A stretch of DNA of 31,832 bases from positions 1 through 31,832 of IMG/VR virus record IMGVR_UViG_3300042569_000569. One strand, written 5' to 3'. The stretch is from a virus. Numbering within the stretch: position 1 is the first letter of the stretch; each line of letters begins with the position of its first letter. Below are positions 25,791 to 31,832 of the stretch, in pieces. The notes beneath the pieces were generated by a model. The model saw nothing but the letters and a program-made list of their open reading frames with translations, searched no databases and was not told the DNA's origin. The position numbers were made by a program, and so were the translations under genes.

Positions 25791-26045
25791 ATGAAACTAA
25801 CCCTACGCATTGAATTCGCAGACGGAACACACAAAGACGTTCTTGTTTCAGCTCCAGATATGGTGGCGTTTGAAGACAAGTACGACGTTTCAATAGCAAA
25901 ACTAGACGACCCAAAAATGGGCTGGTTGTTATTCCTCGCTTGGCATTCTGAGAAGCGTAAGAAACAGACAGACAAAGATTTTGAATCTTGGCTTGAGCTA
26001 GTAGATGCCATTGGAGCAACAGAAGACCCAAAAGTTCCAGAATAG
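25791..26045 (+). CDS. Tail assembly chaperone, short (unshifted) form
   Basis: An 84-residue protein: LTLRIEFADGTHKDVLVSAP, DMVAFEDKYDVSIAKLDDPK, MGWLLFLAWHSEKRKKQTDK, DFESWLELVDAIGATEDPKV. The pattern W-L-x-F-L-A-W-H...D-F-x-x-W-L-x-x-V is that of lambda gpG-like chaperones, in which the short form is made in excess. The chaperone holds the tape measure protein while the tail tube assembles. A CCCAAAA site six codons before the stop lets part of the ribosomes shift to -1 and make the longer form. Confidence 0.85.
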   Translation: MKLTLRIEFADGTHKDVLVSAPDMVAFEDKYDVSIAKLDDPKMGWLLFLAWHSEKRKKQTDKDFESWLELVDAIGATEDPKVPE

Positions 26046-26194
26046 TCGGACTAGGCGATAGCTCCGCTCATTGGTTCATCGCTTCCCTAGCGGTCGAGTC
26101 CGGAATTCCTCCAAGTGTTTTATTGGAGCAATCCGACCGAATGCTTTGGACAATGAACAGGTGGCTTGTCGCTAAGAACCTTCCACCGCGATAA
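25791..26194 (+). CDS. Tail assembly chaperone, long form by -1 frameshift
   Basis: Read as 25791-26033 joined to 26033-26194, giving 134 residues (81 before the shift and 53 after). After the shift the chain continues SSRIVGLGDSSAHWFIASLA, then VESGIPPSVLLEQSDRML and WTMNRWLVAKNLPPR. This second part has the typical I-P-P-S-x-L-L-E...L-x-x-M pattern of the gpT-like extension that contacts the tape measure protein. The frame has no stop from the slippery site to TAA 26192, and no start codon or ribosome site of its own. Without the shift these 150 bases would be an unexplained gap. Confidence 0.85.
26027..26066 (+). promoter_or_regulatory. Programmed -1 ribosomal frameshift site
   Basis: The heptamer CCCAAAA (26027-26033) is in the right phase (C CCA AAA) for a -1 slip. 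The unshifted stop TAG lies at 26043-26045. Thirteen bases after the heptamer, CGGACTA (26047-26053) and TAG-C-TCCG (26059-26066) can pair as a 7 base-pair stem with one bulged C and a GGCGA loop, a possible stimulator. Confidence 0.8.
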
Positions 26195-26195
26195 G

Positions 26196-26227
26196 GAAGT
26201 CCCCTGCTTCGGCAGGGGCTTCTTTAT
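26196..26227 (+). terminator. Intrinsic terminator with UUCG tetraloop after the chaperone gene
   Basis: CCCCTGC (26201-26207), TTCG loop, GCAGGGG (26212-26218), extended by GAAG (26196-26199) with CTTC (26219-26222), leaving T26200 unpaired. It is followed by TTTATTT. The UUCG loop makes the hairpin very stable. It separates the connector/tube/chaperone block from the tape-measure block. Confidence 0.85.
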
Positions 26228-26236
26228 TTGGATTCG

Positions 26237-26247
26237 GTAGAATAGAA
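26237..26247 (+). promoter_or_regulatory. Late-type promoter motif for the tape-measure block
   Basis: GTAGAATAGAA, hexamer TAGAAT at 26238-26243. ATG 26267 is 24 bases after the hexamer. The motif lies 10 bases after the T-rich end of the terminator, and the preceding TCTTTATTTGGATT nearly repeats the sequence before the capsid promoter motif. Confidence 0.6.
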
Positions 26248-26266
26248 GAAAAGAAGGCTGGTTGAA

Positions 26267-26788
26267 ATGTTGAGAATTGACGTTGAAGGATTGGGTGAAA
26301 CCGTCAACAACCTCAAAAAATTTGAACCAGAACTTTTTAGCCAAATGAAAAAAGAAATAATAAATGAACCCGGAGTTGCTTCGGTTCTTTCGCAAATAAA
26401 ATCTAACGTGCCAACCGTTTCGCCATTACAGGGAAACAGCAAAGGGCAAGGCGGAATGCTTCACAATGGTCGCACTAGGTTTCTAACTCCTAAAGTCCGA
26501 ATTTTTCAAAGACCGACTGCTGGAGTGGGCAGAAGCGGCAAAGAGCGTTCTTTAGTTGGATTTGAAGCGGTTTCACCGGGCAACGCGGTAGGGTTTGAAA
26601 TTTTAGACATTGTTGGCAGGGGACCGGACGCAAATTCAAGGAATGCTCAAGGAATGCTTTCTAAGGTTGAAGGCAACGCTTCTCGTTATGTTTGGAAAGG
26701 CTACGAAAGAAGAAAAGATGGAGTTTCAAAAGCCGTCTTAGCCATAATCCAAAGATATTCAGACAAAGTAAACGTAAAGCTAAGGTAA
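26267..26788 (+). CDS. Tail protein of unknown role (HK97 gp10-like size)
   Basis: A 173-residue protein: LRIDVEGLGETVNNLKKFEP, ELFSQMKKEIINEPGVASVL, then a Gly/Arg-rich middle (GNSKGQGGMLHNGRTRFLTP) and a C-terminal helix (SKAVLAIIQRYSDKVNVKL). The N-terminal pattern I-x-V-x-G-L-x-x-x-x-x-x-L-K and the basic middle recall HK97-gp10-type neck proteins. But those normally lie before the tail-tube gene, whereas this gene follows the chaperone and precedes the tape measure. Its place and own promoter make a tail-assembly role likely; the family match is tentative. Confidence 0.65.
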   Translation: MLRIDVEGLGETVNNLKKFEPELFSQMKKEIINEPGVASVLSQIKSNVPTVSPLQGNSKGQGGMLHNGRTRFLTPKVRIFQRPTAGVGRSGKERSLVGFEAVSPGNAVGFEILDIVGRGPDANSRNAQGMLSKVEGNASRYVWKGYERRKDGVSKAVLAIIQRYSDKVNVKLR

Positions 26789-26792
26789 TGTA

Positions 26793-29036
26793 ATGGCAGT
26801 CAGAATACCGATTATCACAGTCTTCGACTCTAAAGGTTTGAAGCAAGCGCAATATCAGCTAAATAAAGTTCGCGGTAATTTTCAGGCTTTAGGGCGAAAC
26901 GCTGCTATTGCCGGTGTTGGTATTGGCATAGTTGCTTCTGCTTTGGGAAAGAGCGTTCAAAATGCTGCCGAAGCTCAAAAAATAATGTCGCAGACCGAAG
27001 CGGTTCTAAAGTCTACCGGAACTACCGCTAATGGAACTGCCGCTGATATCGCCAATCTTTCTGAAACTCTTAGCCGTCAAACAGCAGTAGACGACGAACT
27101 AATTCAATCCGGGGCAAACCTTCTTCTTACTTTCAAAAACATTCAGAACCAGTCCGGGCTAAACAACGATATCTTCAACCAGACAGTTCAAGCAACCCTA
27201 GACGTTTCCCGGGCTATGGGAACCGACGCAAGCACCGAAGCTATCCGTCTAGGTAAGGCGTTGAACGACCCGGTAAAAGGACTTACAGCCCTAAGCCGAG
27301 TTGGTATTCAATTCACCGCGCAACAGAAAGAGCAGATAAAAGCTCTCACAGAATCAGGCGACCTTCTTGGCGCGCAGAAGATTATTCTTGCGGAACTACA
27401 ATCTCAGTTTGGTGGTTCGGCGCAAGCTTACGCACAAACCTTCGCTGGACAGATAGAGCTTCTTGGAATTGAGCTAGAAAACTTCAGCGAAGAAATTGGC
27501 GTTATTGTTATGCCAGCTCTTAGAAGCCTTATGGACGGACTCCGCGAAATGGCTCCGGAGATTGGTTCTAAACTACGCGACGCCGTAAACTCCGTCGATT
27601 GGAAAGCACTAGCTAAAGCACTTCTGGATACAGCTACTTTCTTTCTTCAGAACGCAGAAGTAATTATCAAGGTTTCGGGTGCGCTATTCGCTTTGAATAC
27701 GGCTTACAACCTAATCAAAGTAACGCAAGGAATCTACAACGCTATCGCAGTTGTTACTAATACCGTTCTAGGTGGAACCGACGTAGCAGCTAAGAAAGCA
27801 ACTATCTCACTTGGTTTCCTGCGCTCCGCTTTGTTATTGAGTGGTATTGGCGCGGCGGTTGTAGCTCTTGGTTTCATAATCGACGGAATCTCAAAGACCA
27901 ATGAAGGCGCAAGAGTCACAACTCCAACCGTCACTAGCTTTGGAAGCGCAGTTCTGAAATCTGGACAAGACGCAGAATGGGCCGCCACGAAATACGGCGC
28001 AGCGAAGAGCGCAATCGAAGGACTAAACAGCGCGTCGGCTGCGTATAAGCCACCCGTTCTATCAGTTGGCCCGGACGCCGCAGAACGCCGAATGAACCTA
28101 GACAAGTCTTTCAATCTTTCTAAGTATCTAAATGTTCAAGCCGAACTAGAAAAGAATGCTGGCAAGACTTCTGGCGCTGCTTCTCCAGCGACAGTTGGAA
28201 GCACCTTCGCAGGTGTATTGTCAAGAAACTTACTAGACCAAACAAGACTCAATAAACTAACTGGGAAAGGTCTTTCTGAAGGCGCGGCAGAATTAGCTCT
28301 CTCAACTGTTGACAATAAAAAACAATTCCAAAAGCTAATAACTAACTTAGGTAAAGCGGGCGTTGTAGATAAAAGACAAGCCGTCTTCAATCGAACCGCT
28401 GCGGGTAAAGCGGAGCTTGCTCAAATAAGGGCTAACAATGAAGCCATAAACGCTCAAAATCTAGCTGACCAACAAGAAGCAGATAGACGACGTCAAGCAG
28501 TTATCGACGCAGAAAAAGCCGCAGCGGACGAACGCGAAAGAATCTATAAGTCATTTGCCGATTCGGTCACTAGCACATTCGCAAGTATCAAGGACGCAAT
28601 CGTTGGAGCGTTTAGCCTTCCAGAACTAGGCGGTTCGACAGATTCCATTATTCGGAATATGGATAAACTTCTCACCCGGGTAAAGTCATTCTCCGCTAAT
28701 ATTACAAAGCTATCTTCTATGGGCTTAGACCCAACTCTTCTACAACAGGTTATTCAAGCTGGCCCAGTTGCGGGCGCACGTCTAGCCGCAGGACTAGTAG
28801 CCGGAGGAGCAGACGCACTAGGACGAATAAACGCGGGCTTCGGAGAGATTCAAACTCTCGGTTCCGAACTAGGTATGACCGGAACGCAGTCAAGATTCAA
28901 CAACCAGACACAACAGAACATCTACAACATAAACGTAGAAGGCGGAGTTGGTTCTGGCGCGACTATTGGAAAAGCAATCGTTGACGCTATCAAGGCTTAC
29001 GAAAGAACTTCAGGCGCGGTCTGGCAGGGTGCGTAA
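26793..29036 (+). CDS. Tape measure protein
   Basis: A 747-residue protein, the longest in the window. It begins MAVRIPIITVFDSKGLKQAQ, then has the hydrophobic stretch NAAIAGVGIGIVASALGKSV, helical repeats (TEAVLKSTGTTANGTAADIA, LSRQTAVDDELIQSGANLLL) and the conserved block ALNDPVKGLTALSRVGIQFT. A hydrophobic part near residues 345-370 (FLRSALLLSGIGAAVVALGF) could insert into the host membrane. Long Ala/Gln/Lys coiled regions follow. Tape measure length sets tail length at roughly 0.15 nm per residue, which would give about 110 nm; this is a rule of thumb. The protein is bound by the upstream chaperones. Its stop overlaps the next start (TAATG). Confidence 0.93.
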   Translation: MAVRIPIITVFDSKGLKQAQYQLNKVRGNFQALGRNAAIAGVGIGIVASALGKSVQNAAEAQKIMSQTEAVLKSTGTTANGTAADIANLSETLSRQTAVDDELIQSGANLLLTFKNIQNQSGLNNDIFNQTVQATLDVSRAMGTDASTEAIRLGKALNDPVKGLTALSRVGIQFTAQQKEQIKALTESGDLLGAQKIILAELQSQFGGSAQAYAQTFAGQIELLGIELENFSEEIGVIVMPALRSLMDGLREMAPEIGSKLRDAVNSVDWKALAKALLDTATFFLQNAEVIIKVSGALFALNTAYNLIKVTQGIYNAIAVVTNTVLGGTDVAAKKATISLGFLRSALLLSGIGAAVVALGFIIDGISKTNEGARVTTPTVTSFGSAVLKSGQDAEWAATKYGAAKSAIEGLNSASAAYKPPVLSVGPDAAERRMNLDKSFNLSKYLNVQAELEKNAGKTSGAASPATVGSTFAGVLSRNLLDQTRLNKLTGKGLSEGAAELALSTVDNKKQFQKLITNLGKAGVVDKRQAVFNRTAAGKAELAQIRANNEAINAQNLADQQEADRRRQAVIDAEKAAADERERIYKSFADSVTSTFASIKDAIVGAFSLPELGGSTDSIIRNMDKLLTRVKSFSANITKLSSMGLDPTLLQQVIQAGPVAGARLAAGLVAGGADALGRINAGFGEIQTLGSELGMTGTQSRFNNQTQQNIYNINVEGGVGSGATIGKAIVDAIKAYERTSGAVWQGA

Positions 29037-30283
29037 TGGCAGCCCCAGCTCTAAAGGTAGAACTAGGTCTTGACTTAGGTGGAAACGACCCGTTCGCTTT
29101 TCGACTTGACGACGCAGTAAAAGGCGTTCTTGACAATACGGATTACACGCTAGGCGGAACGAAGCTCTTTGACATTTCTTCCCGTCTTGTTTCCGTCGCT
29201 ATCCGTCGAGGCAAGTCCCAAGCTCTCGACCGCATAGACGCGGGTATCGCAACAATCACCGTCGATAACTTCGACCGACTCTTTGACCCGCTCTACGAAA
29301 ACGGATTGTATTACGGGCAGCTTATTCCCCGGCGCGAAGTTGTGATTAGCTCAAACAATTATCCAGTCTTCAACGGCTTTATTGACGACTTTGATATTCA
29401 GTACGAACCGGGAAAGAAGTCCGTTGTTTCAATCGCAGTTTCGGACGCATTCTCAGTTCTAGCTAACTCTTCCCTAGACGAAGTAGTGCCACCGAGCGAA
29501 TTGTCTGGAGCAAGAATTGAACGCGTTCTAAACCTTCCCGAAGTTAGCTGGCCTGAAGATAGAAGAGAGATAGATTCGGGTAATACTCTTATGCTCGATT
29601 CAGTAGTGAACGAAGGCACGGGAACACTTAGCTATCTCCAGCTTGTAGAAACTAGCGAGTTTGGAACTATCTTTATATCCCGCGAAGGAAACGTAGTCTT
29701 CAGAGAAAGAAACTCCGTCCCGAACGTTATCGACGTAGTCTTTGCTAATACAAGCGTTGACCCGCTTCTGACTGCCGTTCCATTTATTGACGTAAACATT
29801 GTTTACGGTTCTGAGAATCTTTACAACCGCGTTTTCCTACAGAACGACGAAGCTATTCCAGAAGAAGGATTCGCAGAAGACCTAGATAGCCAAGCTCTAT
29901 ACGGTGTTCGCGCCTACGACAAGTCCGGGCTACTGGTTCAAAACGCAAGCGACCTTCAATTCCTATCTGACTTCTTGCTACAGAGATTCAAAGAGCCACA
30001 ATACCGATTCGAAACCGTGACCGTATCGCTAGACAACATTTCGACCGAGCAACAGAACCTAGTTCTAGACTTAGAAATCGGCGACATTGTTCAAGTCAAG
30101 TTCTTACCTTCTGAAGTTCCCCCGGCTATCGAGCAGTATTGCCGGGTAATCGGTATAAACAATAGCTGGGACAACAATAGCAAGAACATTACCTTCAGCT
30201 TGGAGCGCCTAGACTTCGCAATCTTTATCCTAGATGACGCCGTTTTGGGTGTCCTAGACGACGACCGCCTTGCTTACGAGTAA
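29036..30283 (+). CDS. Minor tail/baseplate protein with repeated LDDAV motif
   Basis: A 415-residue protein. The start (FRLDDAVKGVLDNTDYTLGG at about 22-41) and blocks LVSVAIRRGKSQALDRIDAG, TITVDNFDRLFDPLYENG and YPVFNGFIDDFDIQYEPGKK form the beta-rich pattern of actinophage minor tail proteins encoded after the tape measure (distal-tail or hub-like). They bind the tail tip and carry the fibres. The C terminus repeats the first motif (FILDDAVLGVLDDDRLAYE, 397-415). It is coupled to the tape measure gene. The exact place in the tail tip cannot be read from sequence. Confidence 0.82.
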   Translation: MAAPALKVELGLDLGGNDPFAFRLDDAVKGVLDNTDYTLGGTKLFDISSRLVSVAIRRGKSQALDRIDAGIATITVDNFDRLFDPLYENGLYYGQLIPRREVVISSNNYPVFNGFIDDFDIQYEPGKKSVVSIAVSDAFSVLANSSLDEVVPPSELSGARIERVLNLPEVSWPEDRREIDSGNTLMLDSVVNEGTGTLSYLQLVETSEFGTIFISREGNVVFRERNSVPNVIDVVFANTSVDPLLTAVPFIDVNIVYGSENLYNRVFLQNDEAIPEEGFAEDLDSQALYGVRAYDKSGLLVQNASDLQFLSDFLLQRFKEPQYRFETVTVSLDNISTEQQNLVLDLEIGDIVQVKFLPSEVPPAIEQYCRVIGINNSWDNNSKNITFSLERLDFAIFILDDAVLGVLDDDRLAYE

Positions 30284-30290
30284 AATAGAA
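30280..30290 (+). promoter_or_regulatory. Late-type promoter motif for the fibre genes
   Basis: GTAAAATAGAA, identical to the motif before the endolysin; hexamer TAAAAT at 30281-30286. ATG 30310 lies 24 bases after the hexamer, with ribosome site AAGGAAA between. The motif overlaps the last codon and stop of the minor tail gene. Confidence 0.55.
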
Positions 30291-30309
30291 GAAAGACATA
30301 AGGAAAATA

Positions 30310-30699
30310 ATGCCTAGAAAAACCTTTACCGCTGGAGAAGTCCTAGCTGCCGCAGACGTAAATCTATACCTGAGCAACGAGGTAAATCTTGCTACAAGCA
30401 CGGCGACCACGTACACCGTTCTTCCGGGCGACCGCTACGAAACTCTAGTCTTCACCGCAGCTTCAGCCGTGACCGTGACTATCGGAACCGCTACCGCATT
30501 CCAAGCCGGAGAAAGAATCGACATTCTCCAAGACGGAGCTGGAACCGTAACCATTACCCGGGACGGAACTGCCACTACGATAAATGGGCGAGGAACCGCT
30601 GGAACCGCTTACCGCATTGGTCAGCGTTATGACGCTGTGTCTGTTGTCTGTGTGGGTACTAACTCTTACCGCATTATTGGTAACGCAACGGCGGTCTAA
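30310..30699 (+). CDS. Tail-tip/fibre protein
   Basis: A 129-residue protein beginning MPRKTFTAGEVLAAADVNLY, a start shared by many actinophage proteins found before the fibres (R-K-x-F-x-A-G-E-V-L-x-A-x-D-V-N). The rest is beta-rich, with Thr/Val repeats (TVTIGTATAFQAGERIDILQ, GAGTVTITRDGTATTING, YRIGQRYDAVSVVCVGTNSY). It probably forms a collar or base for the fibre. The stop overlaps the next ATG (TAATG). Confidence 0.75.
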   Translation: MPRKTFTAGEVLAAADVNLYLSNEVNLATSTATTYTVLPGDRYETLVFTAASAVTVTIGTATAFQAGERIDILQDGAGTVTITRDGTATTINGRGTAGTAYRIGQRYDAVSVVCVGTNSYRIIGNATAV

Positions 30700-31259
30700 T
30701 GACTCTCTCAGCGTTAGGTATTTTTAGTGCTGCTGGGGCTGGTGGGGTAGTAGCTGGTTCTGACTATGACTTGATTACAACTACGATTCTTGGGTCTACC
30801 ACTTACTCTGTGACTTTTGACACAAGTGCTTTAAGTGCTTACAAGCACTTACAAATTAGGTACACCGCTCGTTCAACTGATGACTCGCAGACCCTATTTG
30901 CAACTTTCAACGGCGTGACTGGCACAAGCTACGCAGCACACAGGCTTTTTGGTAATGGCTCTAGCATGACAAGTGATGCTTTTACCTCTAGGGCTAACCT
31001 ATTTGTTGGAACAAACGGCACAAGCAATAACGCTGCTAACTCATTTGGTGCTGGTGTTATCGACATTTTAGATTTCTCCAGCACCACAAAGAACACAACC
31101 ACAAGAGTTTTGGCGGGTAATTCTGGCACTACCGCAACTGTCCAACTCCAATCAGGTTTATTCAACAACACAGCAGCTATAACTAGCATGACTATTTTTG
31201 GAAATACTGGAAACCTAGTTGCTGGAACTCGCTTCTCTCTCTACGGAATAAAGGGATAA
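30699..31259 (+). CDS. Fibre/receptor-binding protein, paralogue 1
   Basis: A 186-residue beta-rich protein, low in charged residues. It shows TTYSVTFDTSALSAYKHLQI, then FNGVTGTSYAAHRLFGNGSS, IDILDFSSTTKNTTTRVLAG, NNTAAITSMTIFGNTGNLVA and ends FSLYGIKG. The elements FNG-x-TG-x-x-Y, R-x-FGN, D-(F/Y)-S-x-T-x-K and N-T-A-A-I-T-S are also found in the next gene, so they are paralogues. Proteins of this pattern are common as tail-fibre or virion surface parts of aquatic phages and presumably contact the host surface. Confidence 0.75.
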   Translation: MTLSALGIFSAAGAGGVVAGSDYDLITTTILGSTTYSVTFDTSALSAYKHLQIRYTARSTDDSQTLFATFNGVTGTSYAAHRLFGNGSSMTSDAFTSRANLFVGTNGTSNNAANSFGAGVIDILDFSSTTKNTTTRVLAGNSGTTATVQLQSGLFNNTAAITSMTIFGNTGNLVAGTRFSLYGIKG

Positions 31260-31261
31260 CA

Positions 31262-31741
31262 ATGCCAACACCTACTTATGTTCCACTAGCTAATGTGACT
31301 CTAGGCACAGCAGCAGCTTCCGTTACCTTTTCTTCTATTCCAGCAACTTACAGAGATATAATTTTTGTGTTCAACGGCACAACAACCATAGATGACGGAG
31401 TTGGACTTAGGTTCAATGGCGATACAGGTTCCAATTACACAAATGTTAGAATGTTTGGAAACTCTGGGGGTGCTGGTTCGGACACAATAACTACAACTCG
31501 TATCGTATCTACGGCTGGAAACACAAGCCTAAGAACTGCCTTTGTTTCACAAGTAATGGATTATTCGGCAACTGACAAGCACAAGACAGTCCTAACTCGA
31601 AACAACATTACCGATAACAATGTGACTGCTATTGCTTCACGCTGGGCAAACACCGCAGCTATTACCAGCGTGACTGTTCTATCTCCCAGTTCAACAATTA
31701 CTAGCGGTTCAACTATTTCTTTGTATGCGATTGTGAGCTAA
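31262..31741 (+). CDS. Fibre/receptor-binding protein, paralogue 2
   Basis: A 159-residue protein starting MPTPTYVPLANVTLGTAAAS, then VTFSSIPATYRDIIFVFNGT, FNGDTGSNYTNVRMFGNSGG, QVMDYSATDKHKTVLTRNN, NTAAITSVTVLSPSSTITSG and ending ISLYAIVS. It shares the element order with the gene upstream and the first 20 or so residues' motif (LGTAxASxxFxSIP) with the cut gene downstream. A fibre head or tip role is inferred from position at the end of the tail module. Confidence 0.75.
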   Translation: MPTPTYVPLANVTLGTAAASVTFSSIPATYRDIIFVFNGTTTIDDGVGLRFNGDTGSNYTNVRMFGNSGGAGSDTITTTRIVSTAGNTSLRTAFVSQVMDYSATDKHKTVLTRNNITDNNVTAIASRWANTAAITSVTVLSPSSTITSGSTISLYAIVS

Positions 31742-31743
31742 AA

Positions 31744-31832
31744 ATGAAACTTATTGAATCTAAAACTCTAGGCACAGCACAAGCCTCTATTGAGTTCACC
31801 TCAATTCCCCAAGATGGGACTGACCTTGTGGC
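31744..31832 (+). CDS. Fibre/receptor-binding protein, paralogue 3, cut by window end
   Basis: Only the first 29 codons are present: MKLIESKTLGTAQASIEFTS, then IPQDGTDLV. LGTAxAS-x2-F-x-SIP matches the upstream protein at residues 13-27, so this is a third member of the fibre set. The start lies 2 bases after the previous stop. No statement on its length can be made. Confidence 0.7.
   Translation, partial: MKLIESKTLGTAQASIEFTSIPQDGTDLV

Noticed and set aside
31744-31832. The window might be a complete circular genome, since tail genes at the end fit the tail/lysis genes at the start.
   Set aside because: Joining the last base to the first fuses the cut fibre frame in phase to the protein at 17, without a stop and after only about 34 codons. 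The fibre paralogues are about 160 residues, so some sequence must be missing. No repeat at the two ends is visible.

Overview
The window is most of a tailed double-stranded DNA phage genome with an HK97-type head and a siphovirus-like tail. It almost certainly infects an actinobacterium. The main pointer is a WhiB-family regulator (a family confined to Actinobacteria and their phages). Support comes from the P27-type small terminase, the G39P-like helicase loader and the A+T-rich small genes with GAAAGG ribosome sites. Base composition is moderate by eye and clearly below that of typical soil actinobacteria, which would suit a freshwater or marine low-GC lineage; this host guess is inference. 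Every supported gene except WhiB lies on the + strand, mostly with ATGA or TAATG overlaps. I see no integrase, phage repressor, tRNA, insertion sequence or CRISPR array. Layout, left to right: 17-1445 is the end of the tail region and the lysis cassette (coiled-coil/membrane protein, M23 endolysin, two small membrane proteins). 1424-1705 (-) is WhiB. 1750-6986 is a recombination and replication module: YqaJ-type exonuclease, Erf-like annealing protein, HNH and PD-(D/E)XK-like proteins, winged-helix initiator, helicase-loader-like protein, an SSB-like OB-fold protein and RusA resolvase. 6987-7242 is the longest non-coding stretch and carries a perfect palindrome, direct repeats and a promoter-like pair, so it is a candidate origin or operator. 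7243-10640 is a dense run of about 17 very small genes of unknown function, several sharing a G-x-x-x-ER-x-x-I-I motif. 10606-12843 holds an HTH protein, an SbcD/Mre11-like phosphoesterase, zinc proteins and an HNH nuclease. 13013-14670 holds a ParB-like protein and an ABC-ATPase/GNAT fusion, a possible DNA-modification pair. 14723-21958 is packaging and head: TerS, TerL, portal, a four-part protease fusion and the major capsid. 22049-24314 is a glycosylation cassette (two glycosyltransferases and a cytidylyltransferase). 24336-31832 is connectors, tail tube, a frameshifted tail-assembly chaperone, tape measure, baseplate/minor tail protein and a set of paralogous fibre proteins, the last cut by the window end. 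Expression logic visible in the sequence: a repeated -10-like motif GTARAATAGAA occurs at six places, five of them just before late genes, and in three cases its hexamer sits exactly 24 nt before the start codon. Four terminator hairpins are followed almost directly by a promoter-like -10, so the structural half looks divided into separately transcribed blocks. Three genes (lysin, first glycosyltransferase, WhiB) have a -10-like hexamer 7 nt before the ATG and no ribosome site, the arrangement expected for leaderless mRNAs. A CCCAAAA slippery site in the tail chaperone gene gives a -1 frameshift product. No DNA polymerase, primase or helicase is encoded here, so replication probably relies on host enzymes recruited by the initiator and loader.
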